A DNA stretch of 36,711 nucleotides from JBAZCI01 sp041671025 (GTDB taxonomy: Bacteria; Patescibacteriota; Patescibacteriia; UBA10025), in contig JBAZCI010000009.1 of assembly GCA_041671025.1 (NCBI GenBank), positions 1 through 36,711 of the forward strand, in the 5' to 3' direction. Under the pieces are notes generated by a model. That model was not told the DNA's origin and made no database searches. It saw only the letters and a list, made by a program, of their open reading frames with translations. Positions 25,235 through 31,935 of the stretch are shown here, one piece after another (position 1 is the stretch's first letter; every line of letters begins with the position of its first letter). A program made the translations under genes and the position numbers.

Positions 25235-25917
25235 GAAACACTGTATTTATTTTTTTTAATACCAAAATTTACGCCTCCCTCCGTCAAATATTTTAATAAC
25301 TTTTTATTATTACTCCTAAGTTCATTTTCAAGTTCCGCTATATTAAGAATGCATGGGTATGTAAAGCCTTGGTAAATTGATGGTGGACCGATCTTTCTAA
25401 AAGGTACACCAATTTTTAATAAAAGCGGGAATAATTTGTCATCCATCACACTAAAAACATTTTCAATATGTTTTTCCTTCACAAACAAATAAATCCCTTT
25501 CATCAACACAAACATAAGATGATGTTTTCGATATTTTTTAATCACAATAAAGCGCGATATTTCAGCAGCCTGATTGAAATCAATGTTGTTAGTACTTACA
25601 TTAAACTTAAAATGTTTTTGTATTGGTAAATTGATCGAGGAATTAAGTATCAACCTAACGGTCGCAGAAATCTCATTATTTAAATCCCTAATAATAAAAT
25701 GTGTTGAATGGGCATCCCAATTATCAAATTCTAAATTATTTTTTGTTTTCTCTTTAGGAATGTAGCTATATTCCTGACAATAGACCTCGTATCTAATTTT
25801 ATAAAGTTCCTGGAGTTCTTCTTCATGTGAAGAAATATAAAAAGAGAATTTTTTGAAAAAATTCTTATAGAACCACCAGAAACTAATATTTCTTTTTATT
25901 TGTTTAAACTTATTCAT
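25231..25917 (-). CDS. LuxI/FeeM-like N-acyltransferase (autoinducer-synthase fold)
   Basis: From the ATG at 25917 this 228-aa protein shows the core residues of acyl-homoserine-lactone synthases and the related N-acyl-amino-acid synthase and exosortase-associated acyltransferase families: Arg42 in KIRYEVYCQEY, the Asp65-x2-Asp68 pair in EFDNWD, Arg88 in ATVRLI, and Glu119-x2-Arg122 in AEISRF. LuxI-type enzymes take an acyl chain from acyl-ACP or acyl-CoA and an amino donor. Which donor is used here cannot be read. The promoter is close to consensus and there is almost no leader; no ribosome-binding site is seen. It is the first gene of the acyltransferase-ThiF-kinase operon. Confidence 0.82.
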   Translation of the reverse strand: MNKFKQIKRNISFWWFYKNFFKKFSFYISSHEEELQELYKIRYEVYCQEYSYIPKEKTKNNLEFDNWDAHSTHFIIRDLNNEISATVRLILNSSINLPIQKHFKFNVSTNNIDFNQAAEISRFIVIKKYRKHHLMFVLMKGIYLFVKEKHIENVFSVMDDKLFPLLLKIGVPFRKIGPPSIYQGFTYPCILNIAELENELRSNNKKLLKYLTEGGVNFGIKKNKYSVS

Positions 25918-25935
25918 GAATACCAATTTGAATTT

Positions 25936-25964
25936 TTTATATCATTTTTTTTGTATTTTGTCAA
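25936..25964 (-). promoter_or_regulatory. Promoter of the acyltransferase-ThiF-kinase operon
   Basis: TTGACA (25959-25964) and TATAAA (25936-25941) are separated by exactly 17 bases. Transcription would begin about 12 bases before the ATG at 25917. It lies directly downstream of the terminator of the M23-like gene, so the operon is transcriptionally isolated. Confidence 0.8.
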
Positions 25965-25977
25965 TTAAATTCCTACA

Positions 25978-26004
25978 ATAAAAAAAGGGAGTAAAAACTC
26001 CCTT
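25978..26004 (-). terminator. Terminator of the M23-like gene
   Basis: On the minus strand AAGGGAGT pairs with ACTCCCTT around a four-base loop (plus positions 25997-26004 and 25985-25992), followed by a T-run. It sits 8 bases after the stop codon at 26012. Confidence 0.88.
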
Positions 26005-26011
26005 GTAATGA

Positions 26012-26770
26012 CTAGCGACAGACACAAAATCCTTGTGGAGGCTGTACTGGCCAAGAATGTGAATAGTAAATTCCACCTTGATCCAGAATATCATAGCCCG
26101 ATATGCCATTTAGTGGAACAGATGTGTTATTTCGCCAAATACCAAAGTGTATATGATCGGATTCAGTCCCGCTTGATCCGCAATAGCCAAGAATAGTTCC
26201 TGCGCGCACATCATCGCCTACCTTAACAAAATCACGGGGGTCACTTTGCAAATGGGCGACAATTGACTTATACCCAGCACCAGTGTGGCCGTAATCATGA
26301 TCTATAATTACGCACCATCCGTAGCCAGCCATTGTCTTGTCTGCGTACACAACAATACCCCGTGCGCATGCTGTAACACAACTTCCTCGCGTTTCAGCAT
26401 ACACCCGAACTAAATCCACCGAATAGAAGCCCGCGGAAGGATACCGAGTATACTTATGCTTATAGCACCCATATCCACATGTGATCTTCCATGCCTGACC
26501 ATACGCAGTTGGGAAAGTAAAATCAGGCATACAAGTTGGCCATTTTAGCGGGTCAGCTAATGTGGTAAATTTCCTGCCATCCCCTTTGATTATGGCTACA
26601 GTATCGAGATCTTGAGCAGAATCAAGGATTAGGCTCGAGACCTTACTATCATCAGGCGCAGTTAATTGCTCAAATTGTCTGTCGTCTCTATCGCTACAAC
26701 CGATAACAGTGATAAAAACAAGTAGTAATGTTAAGCAAGCACTTATTTTAGGAGATTTTTTTACTTTCAC
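26012..26770 (-). CDS. M23-like (LytM) lipoprotein, metal site altered
   Basis: This 252-aa protein begins with a lipoprotein signal (KKSPKISACLTLLLVFITVIGC, lipobox Cys25) and should be anchored outside the cytoplasmic membrane. The C-terminal 150 residues follow the M23 endopeptidase pattern: GIVVYAD, GWCVIIDHDYG, YKSIVAHLQ, VKVGDDVRAGTILGYCGSSG and the HIHFGIW histidine pair. The first zinc ligand (His of HxxxD) appears replaced, reading FYSVD, so peptidoglycan cleavage is doubtful. Nine further cysteines outside the signal suggest disulfides. The start is a GTG at 26770 with GGAG upstream, and its composition is less AT-rich than the neighbours. Confidence 0.85.
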   Translation of the reverse strand: MKVKKSPKISACLTLLLVFITVIGCSDRDDRQFEQLTAPDDSKVSSLILDSAQDLDTVAIIKGDGRKFTTLADPLKWPTCMPDFTFPTAYGQAWKITCGYGCYKHKYTRYPSAGFYSVDLVRVYAETRGSCVTACARGIVVYADKTMAGYGWCVIIDHDYGHTGAGYKSIVAHLQSDPRDFVKVGDDVRAGTILGYCGSSGTESDHIHFGIWRNNTSVPLNGISGYDILDQGGIYYSHSWPVQPPQGFCVCR

Positions 26771-26882
26771 GATTGCACTCCATTTCTAGGATTACTAAAA
26801 CCCTGCCGCCCCTAACTAAAAACAATTTTAAAGGTACAAAATAAATTAAGGAGAGACCCACGTTCCCCTTAATCTTTAACAC
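26748..26882 (-). CDS. Possible 44-aa small protein upstream of the M23-like gene
   Basis: A GTG at 26882 follows AAAGGAGGTGG, the strongest ribosome-binding site in the window (GGAGG at 26890-26894, 7 bases upstream), and opens a 44-codon frame rich in hydrophobic residues with basic ends. It overlaps the start of the lipoprotein gene by 23 bases, which suggests translational coupling. An overlapping ATG (26884) reads only Met-Cys-stop. No homolog is recognised, and the ribosome-binding site could instead serve a start-stop regulatory peptide. Confidence 0.4.
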   Translation of the reverse strand: MLKIKGNVGLSLIYFVPLKLFLVRGGRVLVILEMECNRESKKIS

Positions 26883-27048
26883 ATAACCACCTCCTTTCAG
26901 GAACGATTTATCCGACAGATTTGAAGCCGCCATAACCATGAGACGGCTGTTGTTTTTATACCCAATATAAATAGAGGATATTGTCTAATTTGTTTCAAGC
27001 AACAATATATGCGACGTCTTTATCTTTTTTGCTTCATATTAATTATAA
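26883..27048. other. Upstream region of the small ORF and M23-like gene
   Basis: It contains the AAAGGAGGTGG ribosome-binding site and AT-rich sequence with TATA-like elements (for example TATATT and TATAAA on the minus strand near 26,959-26,976). No -35/-10 pair of normal spacing was found, so I do not call a promoter. Confidence 0.3.
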
Positions 27049-27075
27049 CAAAAAATGAACGTTGTCGCTCATTTT
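27049..27075 (-). terminator. Terminator of the asparaginase-like / NDT-like / 7TM-GAF operon
   Basis: On the minus strand AAAATGAGCG pairs with CGTTCATTTT (one G-U pair) around ACAA, and the 3' arm runs into a T-tract (complement of the A-run at 27050-27055). It lies 20 bases after the stop at 27096. Confidence 0.7.
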
Positions 27076-27095
27076 GTTCTGCTTTTTGATGTTAC

Positions 27096-28523
27096 TTACT
27101 CTTCTAAGTTTGATTCTACTGCACGTGCTACTGCCATTTTGTACATTTCTGCTTGTACAATAGCACTGTTAGCAAGTAAATGAAAAAATTTTAGAAAATG
27201 TATATTTTCTTTAAACAGAGGTTGTTTTAAATTTTTTGAATGAAGAAAAACTACTGCACTAACGTCATTTTCCAGCCCAAAAGCTAAAACAGCTCGAATA
27301 TTTTTTTCACGTAACGTTTGCTCAATTTTAAATTCTAATTCTTTTTCACTCTTACTCAAATACTGTACAGTATAAGGAAGTTCATCTGTTATAATAATAT
27401 CTTTTTTTTCTCGAACTCTTTCCACTAAAATATTAAGCCCATCAATTGAAAATTCCACACCTGATTTTGGTCTTAATATTCCATCATTATTTCTAACTAA
27501 AATGCTGATAGTATAATATGGGAAAACTGATTGCAGTTCGGTAGTAACCTCATTTACTAATTCGCTAATGTGGCTTATGGATTGAGAAAGCATTCTCACC
27601 TTTTGCAAAGCCAGCATTTCTTTCTTTTGCATATTGGTAAATAGACTATCAACATTTTTATAAATTAATTTTCTAAACGATTCTACGGTAAAAGCGACTA
27701 ACATAACACTGAATATTAAGGTAAGTTCAGAAGAAAAATTGTTAAATTTAGCAATTTGTTGCTGGAAGAAAAGTACAAAATATGCGTAGATGCCAAATAA
27801 TATTGTAAAAGTAACAAATTGAACTAAACCTTTCCTAATCACAACCCGGATATCCATCAAACGATAGCGGAAAATTGCGACCGAACTCCCTAGCATGAAA
27901 AAGATGGCAAAAGTATTTGCAACAATATTTTCTCTAACATTTAGTGGACGCTCGATTACTGGGAATAAACTAACAAAAAGTAACAATACTATAGAAATTG
28001 AATACCCAATTATTAAGTAAAGAATCTGGAACCTTGCAATACCAACTGACGAACTATATTTTTTTACCATTATTCCCATCCCTAATATGACAAAGTAAAT
28101 AAATAATATAGAAAAATAGAAATAATATAACGCATGATTATATTCCAAATGTCCCTTTCCTATTATATTAAATATGGCACCTGAAAAACCAAGTAACGAC
28201 ACGACAATGATCGGCAAACTGAGCCCTATTTGATGCGACTTTTTTACTTTTTGATTGTTCGCAGGAAAATGTAAAACAAAAAGAATAAAAAAATACGCTA
28301 TTAAAGGTGGCAGCCCAAAATCAAGATGGTATAAAAAATTATACAATCCTAGGGAAATATTGTATATTTCAAAATTAGAAATTAAAACCCAGATAAACGA
28401 AGTGGAAAGAAAAACAGTAAAATATTTTTGTGCCACGGTTCCGTTGTAATTTCTGGAAATTATTATAAAAAGTAACAAATAAAGAAATGGTGCTAGAAAT
28501 ATGGTTACGAGAAGAGAAATCAT
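27096..28523 (-). CDS. 7TM-GAF sensor protein without a kinase domain
   Basis: This 475-aa protein has a multi-helix membrane N-terminus (about 1-285) of the histidine-kinase 7TM type and a GAF-like domain (about 320-465), ending without HisKA, HATPase or any output domain. Its YRLMDIRVVI motif places Met223 at the same residue number as in the histidine kinase (KLMDIRIVI, Met223), so the two sensory domains are co-linear paralogs. The stop is followed by a terminator, so a missing kinase downstream is not an edge artefact; the gene may be truncated by nature. It could be a ligand-binding decoy or a partner receptor. It follows the NDT-like gene by 11 bases. Confidence 0.85.
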   Translation of the reverse strand: MISLLVTIFLAPFLYLLLFIIISRNYNGTVAQKYFTVFLSTSFIWVLISNFEIYNISLGLYNFLYHLDFGLPPLIAYFFILFVLHFPANNQKVKKSHQIGLSLPIIVVSLLGFSGAIFNIIGKGHLEYNHALYYFYFSILFIYFVILGMGIMVKKYSSSVGIARFQILYLIIGYSISIVLLLFVSLFPVIERPLNVRENIVANTFAIFFMLGSSVAIFRYRLMDIRVVIRKGLVQFVTFTILFGIYAYFVLFFQQQIAKFNNFSSELTLIFSVMLVAFTVESFRKLIYKNVDSLFTNMQKKEMLALQKVRMLSQSISHISELVNEVTTELQSVFPYYTISILVRNNDGILRPKSGVEFSIDGLNILVERVREKKDIIITDELPYTVQYLSKSEKELEFKIEQTLREKNIRAVLAFGLENDVSAVVFLHSKNLKQPLFKENIHFLKFFHLLANSAIVQAEMYKMAVARAVESNLEE

Positions 28524-28534
28524 AAATTTTTTTA

Positions 28535-29116
28535 TTATCTTACTTCTTCCTGCATTATCTTTTTAATCATTTCTTCGCGTAGATAGTCTGCTTTGGTCGT
28601 TTTATGTAATTTTGCTTTTTGTGCTAAAAAACGTTCAATCTGTGGGGTAATACGCAGTGTAAATTTAATATTTGGGATATTGTGACTCTCCCCCGTTTCA
28701 ATTTCTGAAATAAATTTTTCAAGTATTTCCGGTAAATTATTAATTTCGTAGGGCTTTATACATACTGAATCTGGTATCTTTTTCCCACTAAAATACCCAA
28801 GTGTACTTTGTGCACCAGAGTGTGACTCATGAAGATATAAAATTGGTTTTTTTTGAACAATCGCATAGGCTAATAAATATCCAATTTCCGTATCAGGTAT
28901 TGAAGCGTCAATGATTATTCCATCCATTTTATCGATGACATTTTCCCCATTCCTACTTATTTGCTCAATTTCACTTTTTGTTAGATCAGCACTCCCGTCT
29001 TCATCATAATTTGAGATTACAACGGCTCCTGATTTTCTTAATATATCGATTATTTTATGATATGCGACCTTTATCAACTCTCGATTGTTAAAACTTGAAT
29101 GAAGAAATATTTTCAT
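28535..29116 (-). CDS. Nucleoside 2-deoxyribosyltransferase-like protein with ribbon-helix-helix-like tail
   Basis: Residues 1-140 of this 193-aa protein look like the nucleoside-deoxyribosyltransferase fold: MKIFLHSSFNN opening, MDGIIIDASIPDTEIGYLLAYA (63-84) with Asp70 and Glu77 at the positions of the family's catalytic motif, and PILYLHE. Residues about 150-193 (KFTLRITPQIERFLAQKAKLHKTTKADYLREEM, paraphrased extent) resemble a CopG/Arc ribbon-helix-helix domain. Related folds hydrolyse or exchange N-glycosidic bonds of nucleosides and NAD; an NDT-like effector fused to a DNA-binding domain is known in retron Eco1. Enzymatic role here is unproven. Its ATG overlaps the asparaginase-like stop by 4 bases. 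Confidence 0.75.
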   Translation of the reverse strand: MKIFLHSSFNNRELIKVAYHKIIDILRKSGAVVISNYDEDGSADLTKSEIEQISRNGENVIDKMDGIIIDASIPDTEIGYLLAYAIVQKKPILYLHESHSGAQSTLGYFSGKKIPDSVCIKPYEINNLPEILEKFISEIETGESHNIPNIKFTLRITPQIERFLAQKAKLHKTTKADYLREEMIKKIMQEEVR

Positions 29117-30120
29117 AAAAATGATTGATTTATTTCTCCTGAAATATTTTGGTACATAACTTTCTTAAATATTTCAGGCTCCTTTACTTTGCCAAGAACC
29201 CATAAACACTTGGTCAACGTCGCTTCATATGTCATTGTATTAATCACTATATACTCCGCATGACTCGACTCATTAAATTTATCATATATGTTATGGACAA
29301 CGACCGGAATCTGACGTTCGTATGCAAGACGAAGATACGGAAAAAAAGATGAAGGAAAAGGATCTGAAACGTAAGAACGAATTAAGAGGGCGTCATAGCC
29401 TCTAAAAAAATTCGGTGTAAATTGTTCTGGAAGTGTTGTTGGCTCAATACACATCGTACCCAGACGATGATCGATGTTGTACTGAATATCAAGTTTAGAT
29501 TTTTTATTTTTTTTAATGTTTTCAAAGAGTTTTATTCCAAAATCTACCCTTCCTACTAGCCCCGATGAAAATTCTTGAAAATAGTTCATCGACGGGTACA
29601 TACCTTTTATCGCTTGATTTGCACGTAAAATTCGATTTCCAAATGAAATTACTACCTCCGCAAAATCCATAGTTGCAATTTGAATAGCATTTATTAAATT
29701 AGCTCGTACACCTAAATTATTGTAGTTCACGACTCCTTTAATTATCTTGTTTGCTTCTCCCGTCAAAGCCGACCCAGTAAATACAATTGGTTTATTTAGC
29801 CCTTGGAGCATAAAGGAGATCATTGAGGCAGTATAAATTACACTATCCAGATTATGAATAATTACTATCCCGCTAACATGTCGATAAATTTCATTTATTT
29901 TTTTTGCAATTTGAATCCATGCTTTCGGAGTAGCATCCATAGAAGATCCATCAAAAAGAAAATGTGGCTCTAAATCTGCGATAAGTGTTAGTTCGGATAC
30001 TTCTTTTAGCCAAATTTCAACATCTAAATTGTTTGAAACTTTTATAATACGCCCTTCAGAATTTTGCACACCTGACCCACCGCAAAAAATAATACCGACC
30101 TTAGCTCTTTTTTTTGACAT
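29113..30120 (-). CDS. Asparaginase-fold protein with altered catalytic residues
   Basis: From the ATG at 30120 this 335-aa protein follows the type I/II asparaginase and GatD pattern: FCGGSG near the N-terminus in place of GTGGT (Ser16 for the nucleophile Thr), LFDGSSM for the conserved DSS loop, VIIHNLDSV for VTHGTDT (Leu91 for Thr, Asp92 kept), and the VFTGS and GVRANLINAI stretches. Loss of the second Thr makes ordinary asparagine hydrolysis unlikely; another amide, a binding role or an unusual mechanism is possible. A GTG at 30150 is an alternative start; neither has a good ribosome-binding site. It is the first gene of the second AT-rich operon. Confidence 0.8.
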   Translation of the reverse strand: MSKKRAKVGIIFCGGSGVQNSEGRIIKVSNNLDVEIWLKEVSELTLIADLEPHFLFDGSSMDATPKAWIQIAKKINEIYRHVSGIVIIHNLDSVIYTASMISFMLQGLNKPIVFTGSALTGEANKIIKGVVNYNNLGVRANLINAIQIATMDFAEVVISFGNRILRANQAIKGMYPSMNYFQEFSSGLVGRVDFGIKLFENIKKNKKSKLDIQYNIDHRLGTMCIEPTTLPEQFTPNFFRGYDALLIRSYVSDPFPSSFFPYLRLAYERQIPVVVHNIYDKFNESSHAEYIVINTMTYEATLTKCLWVLGKVKEPEIFKKVMYQNISGEINQSFL

Positions 30121-30181
30121 TTCAACAATTAATATTAACAATTTATGCACCGCCGTCGCTCTTATATAAGACGGCTATATA

Positions 30182-30211
30182 ATTCTACTTCTTCCCCCCC
30201 TCCCCTGTCAA
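30182..30211 (-). promoter_or_regulatory. Promoter of the asparaginase-like operon
   Basis: TTGACA (30206-30211) and TAGAAT (30182-30187) are 18 bases apart on the minus strand, the spacer being a G-rich purine tract. A small palindrome (GCCGTC/GACGGC, about 30152-30175) follows near the predicted transcript start. It marks the right edge of the AT-rich block. Confidence 0.65.
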
Positions 30212-30243
30212 CTTTCGCAATCCCAAGTTCCCATGTGCACAAA

Positions 30244-30317
30244 CAAAAAAAGGCCGTGCTTTGAGAGCCATATTCACAGGACCTTGCGAGTTCCCCATGA
30301 AATATGAAACACGGCCT
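30244..30317 (-). terminator. Large terminator-like hairpin after the thioesterase gene
   Basis: On the minus strand AGGCCGTG and CACGGCCT (plus 30310-30317 and 30251-30258) pair perfectly and are followed by a seven-T run. The 51-base intervening loop has a partial inner stem (CATATT with AATATG). It begins 6 bases past the thioesterase stop. The long structured loop is unusual for a plain terminator. Confidence 0.75.
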
Positions 30318-30322
30318 ACTAA

Positions 30323-30751
30323 TTACTCTGCTGACAAAGCGACTTTTTTCTTTTTCCTCAGATGCACCGGGGTTACGTGCCGCCAACGAGAATCAGACCT
30401 GGCGACCACCTTACCCCACTGACTGACTTCAACGGTAACTACTGCCTCGTTAGCAATCTTGTCGGTGACAATAATACGAGCCTTCACTGTCAAGACTTCG
30501 CCCACAACGGCCTTAACGATAAATTCGGTCGACATGCTCGTCGTGAACGCCACCGGTTTCCCCACATCCGAGTACATGAGCGTGCCTGCGGTGTCATCCA
30601 TGATTGCCGTCAGCAACCCGCCATGAACGGTTTTCATTCCATTCTCATGTTCCACCGTCGGAGTCAACTGCGCAACGAACCAATTCCCCTCCATACCGAG
30701 ATGCCGGATCCCGAGCAATTGGGCAAATCGCGTGAGATAAAAGTCGGACAT
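30323..30751 (-). CDS. PaaI/YigI-type hotdog thioesterase
   Basis: From the ATG at 30751 (142 aa) it is a single hotdog domain. The KTVHGGLLTAIMDDTAG motif carries the conserved HGG and the acidic residue of the PaaI-type active site, and FTTSMSTEFIVKAVVGE is the usual strand pattern. These enzymes hydrolyse acyl-CoA thioesters in the cytosol; the acyl group is unknown. The chosen ATG has a strong ribosome-binding site (AGGAGGA). A longer frame starts 14 codons earlier but bypasses it. Composition is native, not AT-rich. A weak terminator precedes it, so it may have its own promoter. Confidence 0.9.
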   Translation of the reverse strand: MSDFYLTRFAQLLGIRHLGMEGNWFVAQLTPTVEHENGMKTVHGGLLTAIMDDTAGTLMYSDVGKPVAFTTSMSTEFIVKAVVGEVLTVKARIIVTDKIANEAVVTVEVSQWGKVVARSDSRWRHVTPVHLRKKKKVALSAE

Positions 30752-30767
30752 ACGCTCCTCCTGTACC

Positions 30768-30795
30768 AAAAAACTGTGTGATTTGTTTTTCACAC
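30768..30795 (-). terminator. Weak intrinsic terminator of the MYG1-like gene
   Basis: On the minus strand GTGTGA pairs with TCACAC (plus 30790-30795 and 30776-30781) around eight bases, followed by AG and six T residues. It lies in the 76-base gap before the thioesterase. Only six pairs, so termination may be partial. Confidence 0.5.
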
Positions 30796-30827
30796 CTTAG
30801 CAACGCGCCTGCAATCGGTCAAGCGGG

Positions 30828-31928
30828 TTATCTCAACGGCCGGATGTCCACCTTGCCCCGCCTCAAGTCATCCAGGCTCATCCCCCGATTCGTGCCCGTC
30901 GGCCGCCCGGTCGGACTTTGTCTCTGTACAGATCCGCCCCGCGAAACAACCGTCGGCAGAATGTCCGTCAGCATATGCTGAATTTCTTCCATGCCCAATT
31001 GGGTCGGTGAAATATTCGCCGTAGCCGCTCCGCCGTTTTGTATCGTATTCGCCGCGATATCGAAATACCACTCGTCGATACCCTCAAGCCGGCGGGGCTT
31101 TTCCCAGTCAGCCGCCGTGAGCCGGGAAACATCCATCCCCTTCTTTTGTGCTTCCGCCCGGCGAATTGCGGCGAGCAGAGGCCGCAGATCAAGCTTCGGC
31201 GCGCCCTGCGTCTGCCGCGTCACAATGTTCGTATGACCGGTCGACTGCCGCTGTACGACGACATCAGCCATGATATCTTTGACCGCGCGGACAAACCCGA
31301 CCATCGTCTTGGAATCAGACTCCATCATCACCACCCGCAACGGGCCTGACGGAGTATCAATGTCGAACTGCACAGCGCGGCCTTCACGTTTGAGCTCTTC
31401 CCATTCTTTCGGCATGACCACCTTGCGCCGATATTCCTCGTTGTAATGGGCGTGAAAGATGCGCATGACACTGTCAATGACGAATTCAGGATTGCCCGGG
31501 TAATCCCGGTTCAGGTTCATCACGATCGCTGAAAGTCCGAATGCGCGGTCGATAACGTCTTTTGATACGATCCCCCGCCCTTCCAGATCATCGCGCCGCA
31601 CAAATTCCAGAAGCTTCTTGAGCTCCGGACGCTGGTCAACGCCAAGATACCGCGCGACAAGCGTTGTAGCGCATGTAGTCGTGTCCATCTGATGGCCGTC
31701 ATGGTGATGATCAAATCTGCCGCCTCCGATGTCGATCAATAGGTATCCCTCGGCCTCCCACTGTTCCGCTGTTTTTCCCGGAGGCACCTGGTTCCAAAAA
31801 TCAAAGGCGACTTCGCGGATGCCGGGGAAAAGCTCTGTGCCAAATTCCTGCAAAAGCCACAGCGCCGCGATATTGTCCGGGTGCGGCCGCGGGTACATGA
31901 CGACGGTATGTACGGGAATGGGTTGCAT
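30828..31928 (-). CDS. MYG1/DHH-like putative metal-dependent phosphoesterase
   Basis: This 366-aa protein starts with PRPHPDNIAALWLL (His16, Asp18) and has LIDIGGGRFDHHHDG (Asp66, Asp73, His74-His76), the metal-site pattern of MYG1 and DHH-superfamily proteins. RDDLEG and the helical EFVIDSVMRIFHAHYN stretch follow. Residues about 197-324 form a separate module with VVVQRQSTGHTNIV, WYFDIAANTIQNGG and SPTQLGMEEI, which also occurs, duplicated, in the neighbouring 32209-33750 protein. MYG1 relatives act as exonucleases or phosphoesterases on RNA or nucleotides; function here is inferred. TATACT lies 7 bases before the ATG, predicting a leaderless mRNA. Confidence 0.75.
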   Translation of the reverse strand: MQPIPVHTVVMYPRPHPDNIAALWLLQEFGTELFPGIREVAFDFWNQVPPGKTAEQWEAEGYLLIDIGGGRFDHHHDGHQMDTTTCATTLVARYLGVDQRPELKKLLEFVRRDDLEGRGIVSKDVIDRAFGLSAIVMNLNRDYPGNPEFVIDSVMRIFHAHYNEEYRRKVVMPKEWEELKREGRAVQFDIDTPSGPLRVVMMESDSKTMVGFVRAVKDIMADVVVQRQSTGHTNIVTRQTQGAPKLDLRPLLAAIRRAEAQKKGMDVSRLTAADWEKPRRLEGIDEWYFDIAANTIQNGGAATANISPTQLGMEEIQHMLTDILPTVVSRGGSVQRQSPTGRPTGTNRGMSLDDLRRGKVDIRPLR

Positions 31929-31935
31929 ATGTATA

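Larger units (their letters stand above)
23800..30175. other. AT-rich genomic island
   Basis: Sampled lines here hold roughly 30-33% G+C, against about 45% in the 3' part of the kinase gene and in the flanks; these are hand counts, not a computed profile. The left edge lies inside the histidine kinase gene near 23,760-23,820; the right edge is the promoter region at 30,180-30,211. The M23-like gene (26012-26770) inside it is richer (about 43% in one line), so the block may be composite. I found no integrase, transposase, tRNA or flanking direct repeats. Confidence 0.75.

Noticed and set aside
26959..26976. Promoter for the small ORF/M23 genes from TATA-like motifs.
   Set aside because: The candidate -35 elements lie at 19, 21 or 23 bases, so no pair with acceptable spacing was found.
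28535..29116. Retron system.
   Set aside because: The NDT-like protein resembles the Eco1 effector type, but there is no reverse transcriptase or msr/msd-like RNA nearby.
23800..30175. Island interpreted as a prophage or integrative element.
   Set aside because: No integrase, transposase, capsid, terminase, tRNA or flanking direct repeats were seen; composition alone does not prove mobility.
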